Source: Amylostereum areolatum | Lineage: Eukaryota; Basidiomycota; Agaricomycetes; Russulales; Stereaceae | Assembly: GCA_012932865.1 (NCBI GenBank) | Contig: SAXG01000016.1 | Location: 496,001-560,000 of the forward strand | DNA: 64,000 bases | Direction of reading: 5' to 3' | Shown: positions 1 through 10,462 of the stretch, piece by piece | How the letters are laid out: each line of letters opens with the position of its first letter | How positions within the stretch are numbered: position 1 is the first letter of the stretch | Translations under genes and position numbers: made by a program | The notes under the pieces: model-generated | The model's input: only the letters and a program-made list of their open reading frames with translations | Database searches by the model: none | What the model was told of the DNA's origin: nothing

Positions 1-1277
1 GACGGCACCGTGCGAAAGCGACGCCTGATTCGACTCCGAGAAACTCCTTTCAAGCCGATTCATAAAGCCAAAATCCTCGAAGGTTCTGTGGACAGTGATT
101 CAACCACCGATGTACGTGCCTTTGAACCGCCGTATAATCTGGATGTCTCTCATTTGTATGTAGATCTCTACTGGATTTTCTGAACATCTATGACACTACC
201 AGACATTCGTTCAAGGAGACGGTTCTAGCAAGCCGCGACGTCGCAATAGGTCCATTGGAGTATTGTGGAACCGCGATCTGTCTCAAAGGTTCACATAAGG
301 GTCTTTACTAGTACATTTTTTCATGTCATTTTGCATGCTCGTGCGGATCGCTGATATTCACCACTCTAGCTAGTATCCTCCCTTCTCAAGGTGCTGTTGT
401 GCACAACATTCCCTCCAACCTCATTGAACGTGCAACCCTTTCAATCGAACGTCGAGGGAGTCTAAAGAAAGGTGGAAAAGAGCACGGCTTCTCACTTACC
501 ACCGAAGAACGGACAGCGCGCCGTCTCAAGCTCAATCATATCGCCACAATTTGAGACGAAAGCTCAATTGGTGTAGACACACCGGAGCCGGAGTCCGCAT
601 TAGAAGAAGATCGTGAAGATCACGTAGAAGAGGAAATAGGAGTCAAGCACAAAAAGTGTCGTCGGACAGCAGTGTCATGAACGCCTCCAAATTGTATACA
701 TCGGACCTTACTTTACTATAGTTTACCATCGGACCTCGCATCGGACTCCGCCTCGCTTTGCCTCGCATCCGGCCCTTCGGGCATACCGGACTTCTCGGCT
801 TCATCGGTCATGATCTAGACCTTGGAGTCATACTTACCTCGCCTCGTGCTGTGACCCACTTCGTACTCCGTGGTACCCACTTCGTAGTCCGTCCTGACCC
901 ACTCCTACTCCGGCTTTGTTTGTCTTTGTTTGGGTCCTTATCCTCATGTATATAAGGGCTCACCAATCTATGAGGAGGGGTCATCTCGACCTTTTCTATT
1001 CTCCGGCTACCTGGGGGATCCTCCCTAAGTACTGCAGGGGAAGGTCCACACCTTCGTTATCACCCGCCCCCCTCGATCCTATCCTCGTCTCTCCTCGCCT
1101 TGTACCTCGTCGCGACGTCCTGAACCTGCATCGCAGGTAGACCGTTGCTGACAAGCAGACAGCGACCTGATTCAAGATGATGAGAATGTGCAGGAGAGCA
1201 AACGGCATCGCTCTGCGTGCAATATCCCCATGATTTGCGCTTCACATCCAAATGACGACGAGCTGTTTTTCTTGTAG
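1..1277 (+). pseudogene. 3' part of an unrecognised gene, split by a solo LTR
   Basis: Reading frame 1 is open from the left edge to about position 111 and ends at a good donor (gtacgt). Coding resumes near 390 after a caag acceptor and encodes a basic stretch, then an acidic one rich in Glu/Asp. One in-frame TGA lies at 552-554. The frame then runs into the 5-bp duplication at 668-672, where the LTR sits. If the LTR and one duplication copy are skipped, the same frame continues at 1159 and ends at the TAG at 1275-1277. The pre-insertion gene therefore spanned the site. I do not recognise the family. It could be the C-terminal part of a lineage-specific hypothetical protein. The in-frame TGA could be a second lesion or a base error. 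Inference: a dead gene. Confidence 0.55.
673..1153. mobile_element. Solo LTR (481 bp) with 5-bp target duplication
   Basis: The element begins TGTCA and ends TGACA, the short inverted ends typical of LTRs. It is flanked by a perfect 5-bp direct repeat, AGCAG, at 668-672 and 1154-1158. A TATA-like tatataagg lies at 949-957, as expected inside the U3 of a promoter-bearing LTR. No internal retrotransposon domain or second LTR is next to it, so it is best read as a solo LTR left by recombination between the two LTRs of a Ty3/gypsy- or Ty1/copia-type element. The family cannot be decided without the internal region. Confidence 0.85.
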
Positions 1278-1553
1278 CCGTAACTTGTCTCCTTCACCGC
1301 CGTCCTAATAAATATGTTGCATGCCCCTGGACTTGCGGCTCGCGTGTTTGTCCAGCTCGCCACGAACTCCTCGTCCAGCCATTGGATGGCGATGCGGTCA
1401 GGAGTTGTCCCAGTTGCCCAGTTGTGCATGAGCTCTCCTGCGCGATAAACATGCGAGTTGTGGATCGCTCATCGTTCCTGCTATCCTGTGTGTTCATCCA
1501 TCTCTGTCATATCTGTTCCATTATCCACTGCCCGGTCTCACAATCCTGTACAC

Positions 1554-2130
1554 CTAGACCAAAAATGTGTCGAAGAATGCACGCAATTGCTCCACCCCCA
1601 TCGTGTATGCCCCGATTATCCCATCCGGCCTCACGACGTTTCCCGCCCTTCGACCTCGTACCTGGCATACACGTACCCCGCCGTGTCGACAAAACACCGC
1701 ACGTCCTCGCCAGCGTGGGCAGGATGCGGTGCCGCGCTCTGCGGGTGCAGCACGACAACCGAGGCGACGCCCAGACGGCAGTACCTATCAAGCGCGGGGA
1801 GCGGGGCAACGGACGATGTGAACACGAGGATTGCATGCTTGTTCCCGCCCTGGTTGAGCACGAACACCCGACGCACCCACCTGCCCTGCCCTCGCCCTCG
1901 ACAAGTGCAGGCGCATCCGGCGCCCAATCGCCCGCTCGCAACCACGAGCCCTCCACACCATAAGGACGTGCGCGTGGTCCGCCTCGTGGCCCTCATGCAC
2001 AATCGAGCTCCAGCGGTAGTTGATGGACCCGCATCCCGTCTTGCTCATACCCAAGCAACTCAACCCCAAGCCTGATCGTTACCTCCAGCTTCTTTCGCAA
2101 CACCTCTTTGAAAGTTGACTGGTGGAGGTT
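1554..2130 (-). pseudogene. Degraded FAD monooxygenase (phenol 2-monooxygenase-like) fragments
   Basis: Pieces of a class A flavin monooxygenase lie in order on the minus strand but in different frames. Near 2130-2035 is a stretch ending GVELLGYEQD, like the segment before the second strand set of the FAD domain. Around 1965-1885 is an AGDWAPDAPALVEG-like stretch, a hallmark of the junction to the C-terminal thioredoxin-like domain in phenol hydroxylases. At 1860-1640 is a thioredoxin-like stretch with FVDTAGYVYARYEV, and at 1635-1554 an end containing VVRPDGIIGAY. Most of the FAD domain and the middle of the protein are missing, and the pieces need frame changes to join. This is a non-functional relic; its origin as a phenol hydroxylase relative is inferred from motif order only. 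Confidence 0.6.
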
Positions 2131-2279
2131 GATTGGGCCATTTTTACGTGTCGTTTTCGTCGATCTGAGCGTGAACCGGGAGGCCAAGAAGCGTCAGGAG
2201 AGGCTGATATTGCGGGGGAGGAGGAGCGGCTCGCTCCGTTGAAAAAGCAGTGGTGGCGATGCGGATGGGGGCGAAGGGA

Positions 2280-2540
2280 GGGACGCACAAGGAATTTGGG
2301 CCAGACAATGGAGGAGACGTGGTGTGCAAGCATGTCCTGCAGTACGGCGCAGACGAGCGTGTCGACGGTGGTGTCCAACAGGTGCGCGATTTTCACGCGG
2401 AGGACGTGGAGGCTGGTTAGTTCGGGGAGGAGCTTAGGGTGAGGTCGAGGGCGAGGTCAGCGGTGTGGATGGCTTGAGGGTGTCGTCGATGTTGTCGCGC
2501 AAAATCACGAGGAAGGAGGGGCCGTTACGACAAGGGTGGC
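2280..2540 (-). pseudogene. Short coding-like fragment, possibly F-box/LRR-type
   Basis: The minus strand carries coding-like stretches here (for example around SLHVLRVKIAHLLDTTVD), next to but distinct from the flavin monooxygenase relic. The leucine spacing resembles the many basidiomycete F-box/LRR proteins, but no F-box is visible and frames are broken. It may be a fragment of an unrelated gene. Low certainty. Confidence 0.25.
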
Positions 2541-2599
2541 AGGGCAGGGGTGGCAGACACACTGAATGCAGGTCGTGAGTGAATCAAGGCCGGCGGTAG

Positions 2600-3320
2600 T
2601 GGCTGCAAAGTGCATCGAGGACAGAAAGAGTTATTTAGTTATCTCACGCACTGGCAAAGAGGATGCAGCCAAGTTCGAAAAGTGGTGACAACCATCGGAT
2701 GGACAATGCGATAAGCGCCTAACAACTGGTGAGCACTGAATGAATAAAACACATGCCATATTAAAGCGAGATATACGTACAGATTATTGGTCCATTCAAA
2801 ACATGGTTCGGAATGAGCTTGAGTGGATGGGATGGTGAAATGCACGGCCAGTGCTTTCCTCTGCCTCAGGACATGTCACGTGCTTTCGAGATATGTTCGG
2901 AACTCAATAGGCGCCTCGAATATGATCTGCAATGAATATGTGAGACCTACATGAGTCGAAAGAGCAAGAAAAACGGGTTATAATGGTGTTAAAAAAATAT
3001 GGTTCGGAGCTAGTTTGAGTGTGGGGCAACAATGACTTCATTCAGACTTAGTTCAATGCAAGTTCAACGCGCGGCAGTCTGGTACATCAGCAAAATAACA
3101 CATTGAGTTGGGGTCTGTTTTGATGAGTTGCTGAGTTGAGCAACCGATGAAACACCCAAAACAGCCAAACTCCAGAACTTGTCTGAAACCCAAGTCTATT
3201 GGGGGGTTTGGGAAACTCAAGGCTCAACTGGGGCTAACTGATACTAAACTTCTGTACAATACATACCAAACCCAGGCTACTTCCAGTGTTATTTTGCTTG
3301 TACACCAGAATCACTCATTT
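2600..3320. other. Non-coding stretch, no gene seen
   Basis: This is AT-richer than its surroundings, with no convincing reading frame on either strand and no clear repeat. It separates the decayed gene fragments from the GC-rich minisatellite. Confidence 0.6.
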
Positions 3321-3517
3321 ATAAGGATATGATAACACTTTTTATATTATCAACTATATAGTATAACATAATATAACTAATGTAATCTACAACAACGGGC
3401 GGCGAGAGCGGGACAACAAGGGCAAGATGAGGGGCAGCAAGAGTGGAGCAACCAGGGTGACAGGAACAAGGCGACAAGAGCAAGGCGGGGAAGCGGGAGC
3501 GAGGCGAGGCTGAAGGG

Positions 3518-4240
3518 GTGAGGGGTGAGGGGGGCGTTGCAGGTAACGGGGGCAGCAAGGGCGGCACAGGCGTTGCGGGCGACGCGGGCGACACAGGTGT
3601 TGCGGGTGTTGCGGGTGACGGGACGTTGAGGGCAGCTCGGGCGGCTACGGTGTCGAGGGCGTTGCGGGAGGGCGTTGCGGGTGACAGGGGTGACGCTGGC
3701 GGTGAGGGCAGCACGGGCGACACAGGCGTTGCGGGCAATGTGGGCAGCAAGGGTGGCGAGGACGGCTAGGGCGATGCGGGCGTGCGGGAGACGGGGGCGT
3801 CGAGCGCGTTGTGGGGGACAGGGGCGTTGCATGCGACGGGGTGACGGGAGCGTTGCAGGTGATGGGGGTGACGGGAGCATTGATGGTAATGGGGGCGGCA
3901 AGGGTGTTGCGGGTGACGGGGGCAGCAAGGGTGATGGGGGCAGCGAGGGTGTCGAGGGTGACATGGGCGGTGAGGGCATTGCGGGTGACGCAGGCGTTGC
4001 GAGCGACACGGGCGACAAGAGTGTTGCAAGTGACATGGGCGTCGAGGGCGTTGCGAGTGACGCGGGTGTCGCGGGTGACGTGGATGATGGGACGTCGAGG
4101 GCGGCGAAGGCGGCGAGGGTGGCGAGGGTGGCGAGGATGGCGAGGGTGTCGAGGGCGTTGAGGGTGACGCGGGCATTGCAGGTGACGGGGGCAGCGAAGG
4201 CATCGAGGGCATTGAGGGTGACGGGTGTGGGAGGGAAGAC
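3518..4240. repeat. 9-bp-based GC-rich minisatellite with collagen-like frames
   Basis: About 0.7 kb is built from degenerate 9-bp words such as GGTGTTGCG, GGTGACGCG and GGGGGCAGC. Around 4098-4160 the word GCGAGGGTG recurs almost without change. Because the period is a multiple of three and lacks stops, frames stay open for hundreds of codons on both strands. The plus strand reads as Gly-X-Y-like triplets and the minus strand as Pro/Ser/Ala/Thr-rich protein. Openness on both strands at once argues that these frames follow from the repeat rather than from a selected gene. Confidence 0.8.
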
Positions 4241-4331
4241 AGAGGATGGTGGTGGTGGTTGTCTACAAGAGTGTGAGCTGGCGCGGTGGCAGAAGTGCCC
4301 CGTGAACTGTCTCACGGTCAAATGCCTTTAG

Positions 4332-4719
4332 GGCAGGCCTAATGAAACCTTCGGGCAAATCCCGACGCGCGCGCGGGAAGTTGCCGAGTTTCACGAGGAC
4401 TTCCTTAACGGGACAACTCGGCAGAACCTCGCAAGAAGGCAACCGGGCATCAAACCCACGGAAACTCCCAAACTGAATATGTTAAGTTGCTGATGTAACC
4501 TGACTCTGTATGCGCTCACAGCAGACCAAATCATTCAATGCGACAAAGGAGAGAAATTATGTCTATTTGGTAGTACTGATACAAGCAAGTATAGTAGGAT
4601 TATCAATGGGGGAAAGAGACCAGTGCTATGTACTAGTAGTATTTACTATTATGTGACAAGGTATGTGGTGAGAAATTGACGTGCAAAGTACGAGAAAATG
4701 GTAACCTGCTACGGCGGCC
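4332..4719. other. Intergenic stretch, nothing recognised
   Basis: No coding signal on either strand. It lies downstream (3') of the minus-strand hypothetical gene ending at 4720 and may hold its 3' untranslated region. Confidence 0.5.
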
Positions 4720-6814
4720 TTATTTGGTGCGAGTGGTGGTATCCCAGCCAGCAGGAATGTTCTCCCACCACTGCAGCTGTGGAGGTGGATGCACTAGTTG
4801 GTTATCTGATGTACTAAGAAAGGTAGCGAGAGTCCGAGTTGTTCTAGGGGTAAGCATGGCAGAAAGTGTGTTTGGCGATGGAGGGGGAATGAGTTCGTCA
4901 ATAACAGGCAGGACATGACAGTCATCTGATGGAAGTGTTGCATCGTCAGGATCGAAGAGGAGAGGATTGAAGAGATCAGTCGTATTAGCCATATCAGTGA
5001 AGAAAGAGTCGTTCGGGTCGATGAAGGAATTGCCACTGGAGACGATAGGATTGTTGGGGTCATTGGAGGAATCGGAGACGACAGTACCATCGTCGATAAT
5101 AGGGGATGGGCCCGATAGCAATGGCAGTGGATGACTGGAAGTCAGAGAATGTGTTGGTGTGGGCGTAGAACCGACATCCTCTATGAAACACACAGTGAGT
5201 GCCAAGCCAACGAACAAAAGCACAATGAAACACATACCTCGCCAATCGTCCACAGGTGGGAAGGGGGTGTCGACCCGAGGAGAATCCAACCTTGCACATT
5301 CTTTGCGATATACTAGGAACACCGCACCCGGAACCTTCCCAAGGCGAAGAAACTTGTCCCACAAGGCATGATTCCCGAGACCGAGATCCCGAATGATCGT
5401 GTTGTATGTGCCAACCGTGCAGGAAACATTGCTAGGAATGACGCGCGCAATGATGTTAGGAATGGTGGCCTGAGAATCCTTCGCCTTTTCCCTCTCAACC
5501 TGCATAGCCAAGTCGAAGATGTAGCAGAAGAAATACGCGGAGGGAAATGCATAGCCATCTGAGCTCTTGCTTTTGCGAATCCCTCCTACTTCTCCTGGCA
5601 TACAATAGTTGCGAGCTTCAATCGCAGGCGTCGTAGAGGTTGGAGCTAAAATGGAAAGACTAGCAGAGGGCTCCGATAGCAATGGGAATGGGTGGGCGCT
5701 ATCGGAAACTGGATCCAGCGGCAAGCTGTTGGGAGTGTCGTCCTCAGAAATGGGTGGAAGGGTTGGAGACTGGGTGGTAGGCATGAAGAGGCGTTGGCGA
5801 GGAAGTGGGAGTGTGGGTCGCTTGTCAATGGAATAGCCAGATGGTCCAGGGGAGGACATTGCGTTCCTGAATGAGGGTGAACACTGATGATGCTGAGTCA
5901 AGGGGGAGGGGGAGGGGGAGGGCAGAGAAACTTTGGAACACTTGAGGGCAGGCTCATCTTCAGAATCGACGGACGCATGAGGTCTCTTTGGTGTCGAGGA
6001 ACCGGTAGAGGTGGAGGGGGCGGAGGCAGTGGCTACAGTGACAGATAAACGGTGTCGATGAGGGGGAGCTAAAGCATACTCGGGAAGACCCAAGCATTCA
6101 TCGTCACCTAACGGTGATCCACTTGGACCATCAGGAAAGACGCGAATGAGGAGCTCGGTCTCATTTGCTGCCAGTTGTCGAACAGCTTGGAGGCCTGTCA
6201 TCACCCAGTCGTGCTGCTTCGGATCATAAATCTGCACCCACTCGGTCACCTTTGGCAATACCGACAGCACCTCTTGTTGGTGCTGGAGAAGAAAGTTAGG
6301 GAACAACTTGACGGCGATCGAAACAAGTCGAGCAGTCGTTCTGGCCTGAACGATGGTAGACATGTAAGCAAACGAAAGACCAATTATGATGGGCGGATAC
6401 TCACCGACGTCCAGATTCGCCCAATGATGGTAGCCTTGCCCAAGGCAACAGCCTCCTGCGCCTCCTTCTTCCGCATCTTCGACGCCTCCGTCGCTGCGAC
6501 AGTGAGTGCTCGAAGTCCTGCATACTCCGGAGCCTCTGTCCACAAATTGGTAAGAGGCTGTGCGTAGGCAGGGACACGGGTCTGCCGACCCGTGGCGGGT
6601 CACGGGTACGGGTCACGCGGGTACGGGTGCGGGTCGGCCTGTCGGAACCCGGGGCCTCCCGCAGGTACCTGCGCTGACCCGTCCGTTTTTCCGGGCCATT
6701 TTTGAAGCTTCCTTTTGCTTATTTTGCTTATTCCAACTCTTATGTAGTTAATTCTACTCAGTTCAATCCTATTTCGTACCAAAAAAACCCCAAAATGTAA
6801 GTATAAGTTTGTGG

Positions 6815-6829
6815 TAGGGTTAGGGTTAG
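6815..6829. repeat. Telomere-like TAGGGTTAGGG motif inside the hAT element
   Basis: Two and a half copies of TTAGGG occur in a row inside the transposon. It is too short to be a telomere relic with certainty and may be chance. Confidence 0.4.
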
Positions 6830-7138
6830 CCATTAGAAAAACGTAAGGAAACTAGCATAGATAGCAAAGAGGGGTGCAAGAAAAAAAGGGGGCGCCGAGC
6901 AGCGACTCGCGAGCGGTGGTGGCAGCGGTAGTGGGGTCGCTAATAGAAGGGGGGGGCTGCGGCGGAGGGAGTGCACGCGGCGGCGGCGGCGGGGAAGGCA
7001 GCGGCGGCGGCGGCGGCGGGGCAGGCGGTGAGGCCGTTGCGAGTGCTGGGTGTTGAAAGTGGTGCCGGGGTGTTGCGAGCGGCAGGAGAGCCGACGACGG
7101 TGGTGGGTGGACGATGGCGGTGGGTGGACGGTGGCAGC

Positions 7139-7200
7139 GGGTAGGCAGCGGCGGCGGGTAGACGGCGGCGGCGGGTAGACGGCGGCGGTGGGTAGACGGC
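7139..7200. repeat. 17-bp tandem repeat inside the hAT element
   Basis: A unit close to GGGTAGACGGCGGCGGC is repeated about 3.6 times. It explains much of the GC-rich core of the transposon and its long open minus-strand frame. Confidence 0.7.
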
Positions 7201-7871
7201 AGTGGGTTGTGTGGGAGTGTGGGCAGTGTGGGGGTGTGGGCCGTGAGGGAGCGTGGGTGGTGGTAGGTGGTAGTGAAGGAGGGACGGGTGCGGGTTTCCC
7301 GCGGGAGTACCCGGAGCAAACCCGGACCCGTGAGAATGGGTACGGGTTTTCGCGGGACGGGTGCGGGTCGGCCTCCGGGACCCGCGGGAGTACCCGTGTC
7401 CCTCCCTAGCTGTGCGTAAGGAATTGATACTGGAGCTGGTGCACGAGGTGGTGCAGTGTTGGGGGGAACTGAAGAAGCACTAGAGGTTGGTGTGTCCTCA
7501 GCAGGGCCTGCAAGTGGAGCCATTGGCGTCGAAGAGGAAGGCTGAGACGAGGGAATGCCAGAGAGTGATGATGCAGATGATGTGGATGGAAATGGTGCAT
7601 GAGACGACATGGAAGGCACTTCTGATGTAGATGGTCCTCCAGATTTCGATGACTGTCGAGGAACAGATCCTGGAACACCAAGGCGGTGGTGCGGAATGGC
7701 GCAACGGGCGACACCACTGTTCAGCGTGGCATAGTCTTTACAGCATTTGACGCATCTATTATAGGAGCATTTTTCAGTAGCCTTGTTATTCCGACCTTCG
7801 CATTTGCCACCCGTGACTTTCACGACACAGTCCTGCTTCATGGCATCGGAGCCCATGATGATATCTGCCAT

Positions 7872-8913
7872 AGTACTATGTGAGGACGATGTATTAGCTG
7901 AGGGAGGAAGTGATAGATGTACTAGAAATTGTTCTCTGAAATGGGGGTGTGCGTTGGCACTTGCTGAACGCTGGGGGACGAGGTAGTAGACGAGGACTTG
8001 AGTGAAAAGTTGAGTCGGAGTTGGGGAAGAAGGTAAAGAATGTGTTGGAAGTAGGATCGTCGTTGATGAGGGCGACGATACCTCCAGCCTCGCGGATAGC
8101 GTCAGAGGACTCGACTTGTTCGGTGTAAAAAATGGTGAAGGGACAATGGGAGCTTGAGCACTAATGACAGATCGTCAATATTCAATATCAACGCCTAAGC
8201 CCAAGTCATGAAGGGGGACACATACCAAACGCTGAATACGACCACGGTTCTCCCGAGTAGACGAGCCACGGTTCACTGTCAGGAAATGATCGAGGGGATG
8301 GCCACACCGACCGCAGGACGTCCCTCGCAGTGGGGGCATGCACAAGAAGTGCGAGCCATGAGACTCCTCCTTATATATGTCTATGCTGTCATGTTGTCAT
8401 GTTGTTTTTTCATCTCGTCATGACATTCCAATAATAAGAACTTGTTATTTAATCTCATCATGTCATTTCAATAATAACAACTGCATTGTTTTTTCTCGTT
8501 CCGTCGTTATAACATTCACAAATTTAATGAGATTTGCTCATTCTGTCATGTCGTTCCGTTGTTCTGTCGTTCGTTCTGTCGTCACGTAGCGAACTGGGAC
8601 AGAAGTCTAATGTTCCCGGAACTCAAGTCTCCCTCAAGTTACAACTAATTTGAATTGTTGGTTTGACAGAGGGCCTAAGCATGACATAATGAGATAATTG
8701 AAGGCACGTGATTAGGTCTAGGTTACTGGGCCTTCAAAGGTGTCAATATTGTCTGGATACTATGCTGATCTTATCTTATTCAGTCTCCCATACCGTCCTT
8801 GATGACAGTTTCGGCTCGATGAGTTTCACCGCGACCTCCACTCCGTTCCCTTGCACGCATGAGTATCCAGATTACCTACTCCGCATGCTAAGTCTTCTAA
8901 ACATAGTACAGAA
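7872..8913. other. Region with broken minus-strand coding remnants and an AT-rich repeat
   Basis: Minus-strand stretches around 8370-7960 look partly coding (one begins MARTSCACPHCEG, another contains AIREAGGIVALINDD) but are broken by stops, so they may be a dead gene or 5' exons of the gene starting at 7871. A 30-bp imperfect direct repeat (about five mismatches) sits at 8412-8441 and 8452-8481. The rest to 8913 shows no gene. Confidence 0.35.
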
Positions 8914-9264
8914 CCACCAAAGATCGAGACGGTCGTTTCGTCCGATGAGGAGTATCAACCATCTGAACATGAAGATGATGAAGATCCTGACGTCACAATA
9001 ACGGCTCCTATATCTGTTTCACCACTGCTTACTCCCACTTCTCCTGTTTTGCCAACTCCACCAACGTCCCCGATGGTTCTCCCTACGACCTCCACCGCCC
9101 TGGCCCCAATCTCTTCACTCCCAACCGTCGCTTCCCCCCCTCGGACGACCATTATCGGCACCCCCGTTCCACACCCCATCACAAGGACCTCAGTCAAGGT
9201 GGCTTCAAGTTCCCGGTCACGCGCGCGGGAGGCCCTCAAGGAGAACTTGTGGGCTGGCGAGTAG
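8914..9264 (+). CDS. Orphan Asp/Glu- and Pro/Ser-rich reading frame
   Basis: One open frame encodes an acidic stretch (SSDEEYQPSEHEDDEDPD) followed by a Pro/Thr/Ser-rich region with repeated TPTSP/PTSP motifs and a basic end, stopping at 9262-9264. No good start codon is visible, so it may be the last exon of a spliced gene or a fragment. It resembles disordered parts of transposon- or chromatin-associated basidiomycete proteins, but no domain is recognised. Confidence 0.35.
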   Translation, partial: PPKIETVVSSDEEYQPSEHEDDEDPDVTITAPISVSPLLTPTSPVLPTPPTSPMVLPTTSTALAPISSLPTVASPPRTTIIGTPVPHPITRTSVKVASSSRSRAREALKENLWAGE

Positions 9265-9508
9265 ATGCCATGGCTGATCCCCTTCAATGTTTAATGCCAC
9301 GACCCAGTAAGTCTATCAGCAATTGATCTGTCATCTTTGTGTGACGATGAACCTCTATAGATGCCTACTGTACAGGAATTATACCGGAAAACCCTCAAAA
9401 AAAAAGCTTCCCATTCCATGCTCGTTCTCCTAATTTACGACCTTTAATGCTCATGATGTAGGTAGTATCACGCTCTCCTTGCCACTCACTGTCTTTTCTT
9501 GTTACGTA

Positions 9509-9546
9509 TTTCCGCACTTTCCGCACTTTCCGCACTTTCCGCACTC
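9509..9546. repeat. Short 9-bp tandem repeat (TTTCCGCAC)n
   Basis: Four consecutive copies of TTTCCGCAC, the first slightly diverged. It encodes alternating Arg-Lys-Val on the opposite strand by chance. Confidence 0.75.
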
Positions 9547-10340
9547 CACCCTGTCCCACCCTCCCGCTATGTTGCCTGCATTGCACGGTACCTTAGTTGA
9601 TGATTTCTACTTACACTTTCCCTATAATGCGATCATGAGTTGTGACCGCCTTTCTTGAGGGACCGTATTTCTTGCAACGGCCGACAATGGGGAGTACGCG
9701 TGAACCGGATGACATTGTATGTGCATAACGGAACAAGATGGGGCAGGTCGCGGTGGGTACGGAGTGTAGGTAAGGTTGGGACAGCGTAGCACCTCACCAA
9801 TGTGGGTGCATCCGTCACCCTCTATGAGCCCATCGGTCCCCTCTAGAGTCTGCATCTCCTTTCCATTCCCACCCCAGCATGTCCTTCGGTCTTTTACCGC
9901 GTAGCAAGTCGTGATCTTCGACGTGCAAGTCCGTTGACATGTCCTGGTTGTGTGGGTGAGTGAGTTAACGAGGAACGTGTACTTACACTGCACGACACAA
10001 ACATACTGTTCTCATGCAGTATGTCACGGCAAGCAGGAAGGAAATGGAGAACGAAACACTGAGGCGTCCATGTGAAAGAACAGCAGAAGAAAGCTGCAGC
10101 GAGGGCGTGGTGGTTAGGGCACATCGACGAGCGAAGGGGGGTCCGAAGCGTCGCTTTGCTGATGTAATTCAATTACATAAGCTCGGCTTGCCGGCTTGGT
10201 GTCAGCCATCATCAATCCTCGTATGTAATACTAAATAGTCACGAATATCTACGGAACACTTTCTCTCGGGGGTGACTTCGGAAGGGGCGGTTACAATTTC
10301 GGGGGCTTGGTTTCACTCGGGGCGTTGATGCCACAAGTCG
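9547..10340. other. No gene recognised
   Basis: Only short frames without domain-like character occur on both strands. Confidence 0.5.
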
Positions 10341-10351
10341 GGGGACCTTCT

Positions 10352-10462
10352 AACGGGTACTATCGATTCCAACGGGGGTACTATCAATTTTAACGGGGGT
10401 ACCGTCAACTCTAACGGGGGCACCTTCAAATCTAACGGGGATACCATAGATTGTAACGGGGG
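10352..10462. repeat. 21-bp minisatellite, about five copies
   Basis: Units of the form AACGGGGGTACCnTCAAnTCT follow each other with a few substitutions. The period is a multiple of three, so the minus strand reads as a seven-residue repeat of the type VPPLELT. No flanking domain suggests that it is part of a functional protein. Confidence 0.85.

Larger units (their letters stand above)
6565..7408. mobile_element. Non-autonomous hAT-type DNA transposon (844 bp)
   Basis: The 17-bp terminal inverted repeats are TAGGCAGGGACACGGGT on the left (6565-6581) and its complement on the right (7392-7408), differing at one base. An 8-bp target duplication GCTGTGCG flanks it at 6557-6564 and 7409-7416. 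An 8-bp duplication with this type of end is diagnostic of hAT elements. Subterminal regions carry many ACGGGT/ACCCG motifs, as expected for transposase binding sites. No transposase frame is present, so it must have been moved by an enzyme encoded elsewhere. One terminal mismatch and a perfect duplication point to a fairly recent insertion. It lies inside the coding sequence of the surrounding gene. Confidence 0.9.
4720..7871 (-). pseudogene. Hypothetical Cys-cluster/low-complexity gene disrupted by a hAT element
   Basis: The start ATG at 7871 opens a protein with an N-terminal Cys-rich cluster (KCEGRNN...CSYNRCVKCC), possibly zinc binding, followed by a Ser/Pro/Thr-rich linker. The frame is interrupted at 7408 by an 844-bp transposon. 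Removing the element plus one target-duplication copy (852 bp, a multiple of three) restores the frame at 6564 and gives a helical Ala/Lys-rich segment, then a phase-0 intron at 6346-6404, then exons to the stop at 4720. Another intron of about 55 nt (gtatgt to tag) lies near 5180-5240. The middle is Pro/Ser-rich and disordered-looking and the C-terminus is acidic. I do not recognise the family. The insertion should truncate the protein unless the element is spliced out. Confidence 0.7.

Noticed and set aside
552..554. Programmed readthrough of the in-frame TGA
   Set aside because: No stem-loop or selenocysteine-type context is visible and the gene is already disrupted by an LTR, so decay or a base error is simpler.
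3377..4331. Long open frames (over 200-300 codons) on both strands
   Set aside because: They follow from the stop-free 9-bp repeat, are open on both strands at once and show no conserved domain, so they are not called as genes.
6815..6829. Interstitial telomere as sign of a chromosome end
   Set aside because: Only two and a half TTAGGG copies, inside a transposon; not evidence for a telomere.
6852..7409. Proline-rich continuation of the frame starting at 7871
   Set aside because: This part lies inside the hAT element and comes from its GC-rich tandem repeats. The true host frame resumes beyond the element.
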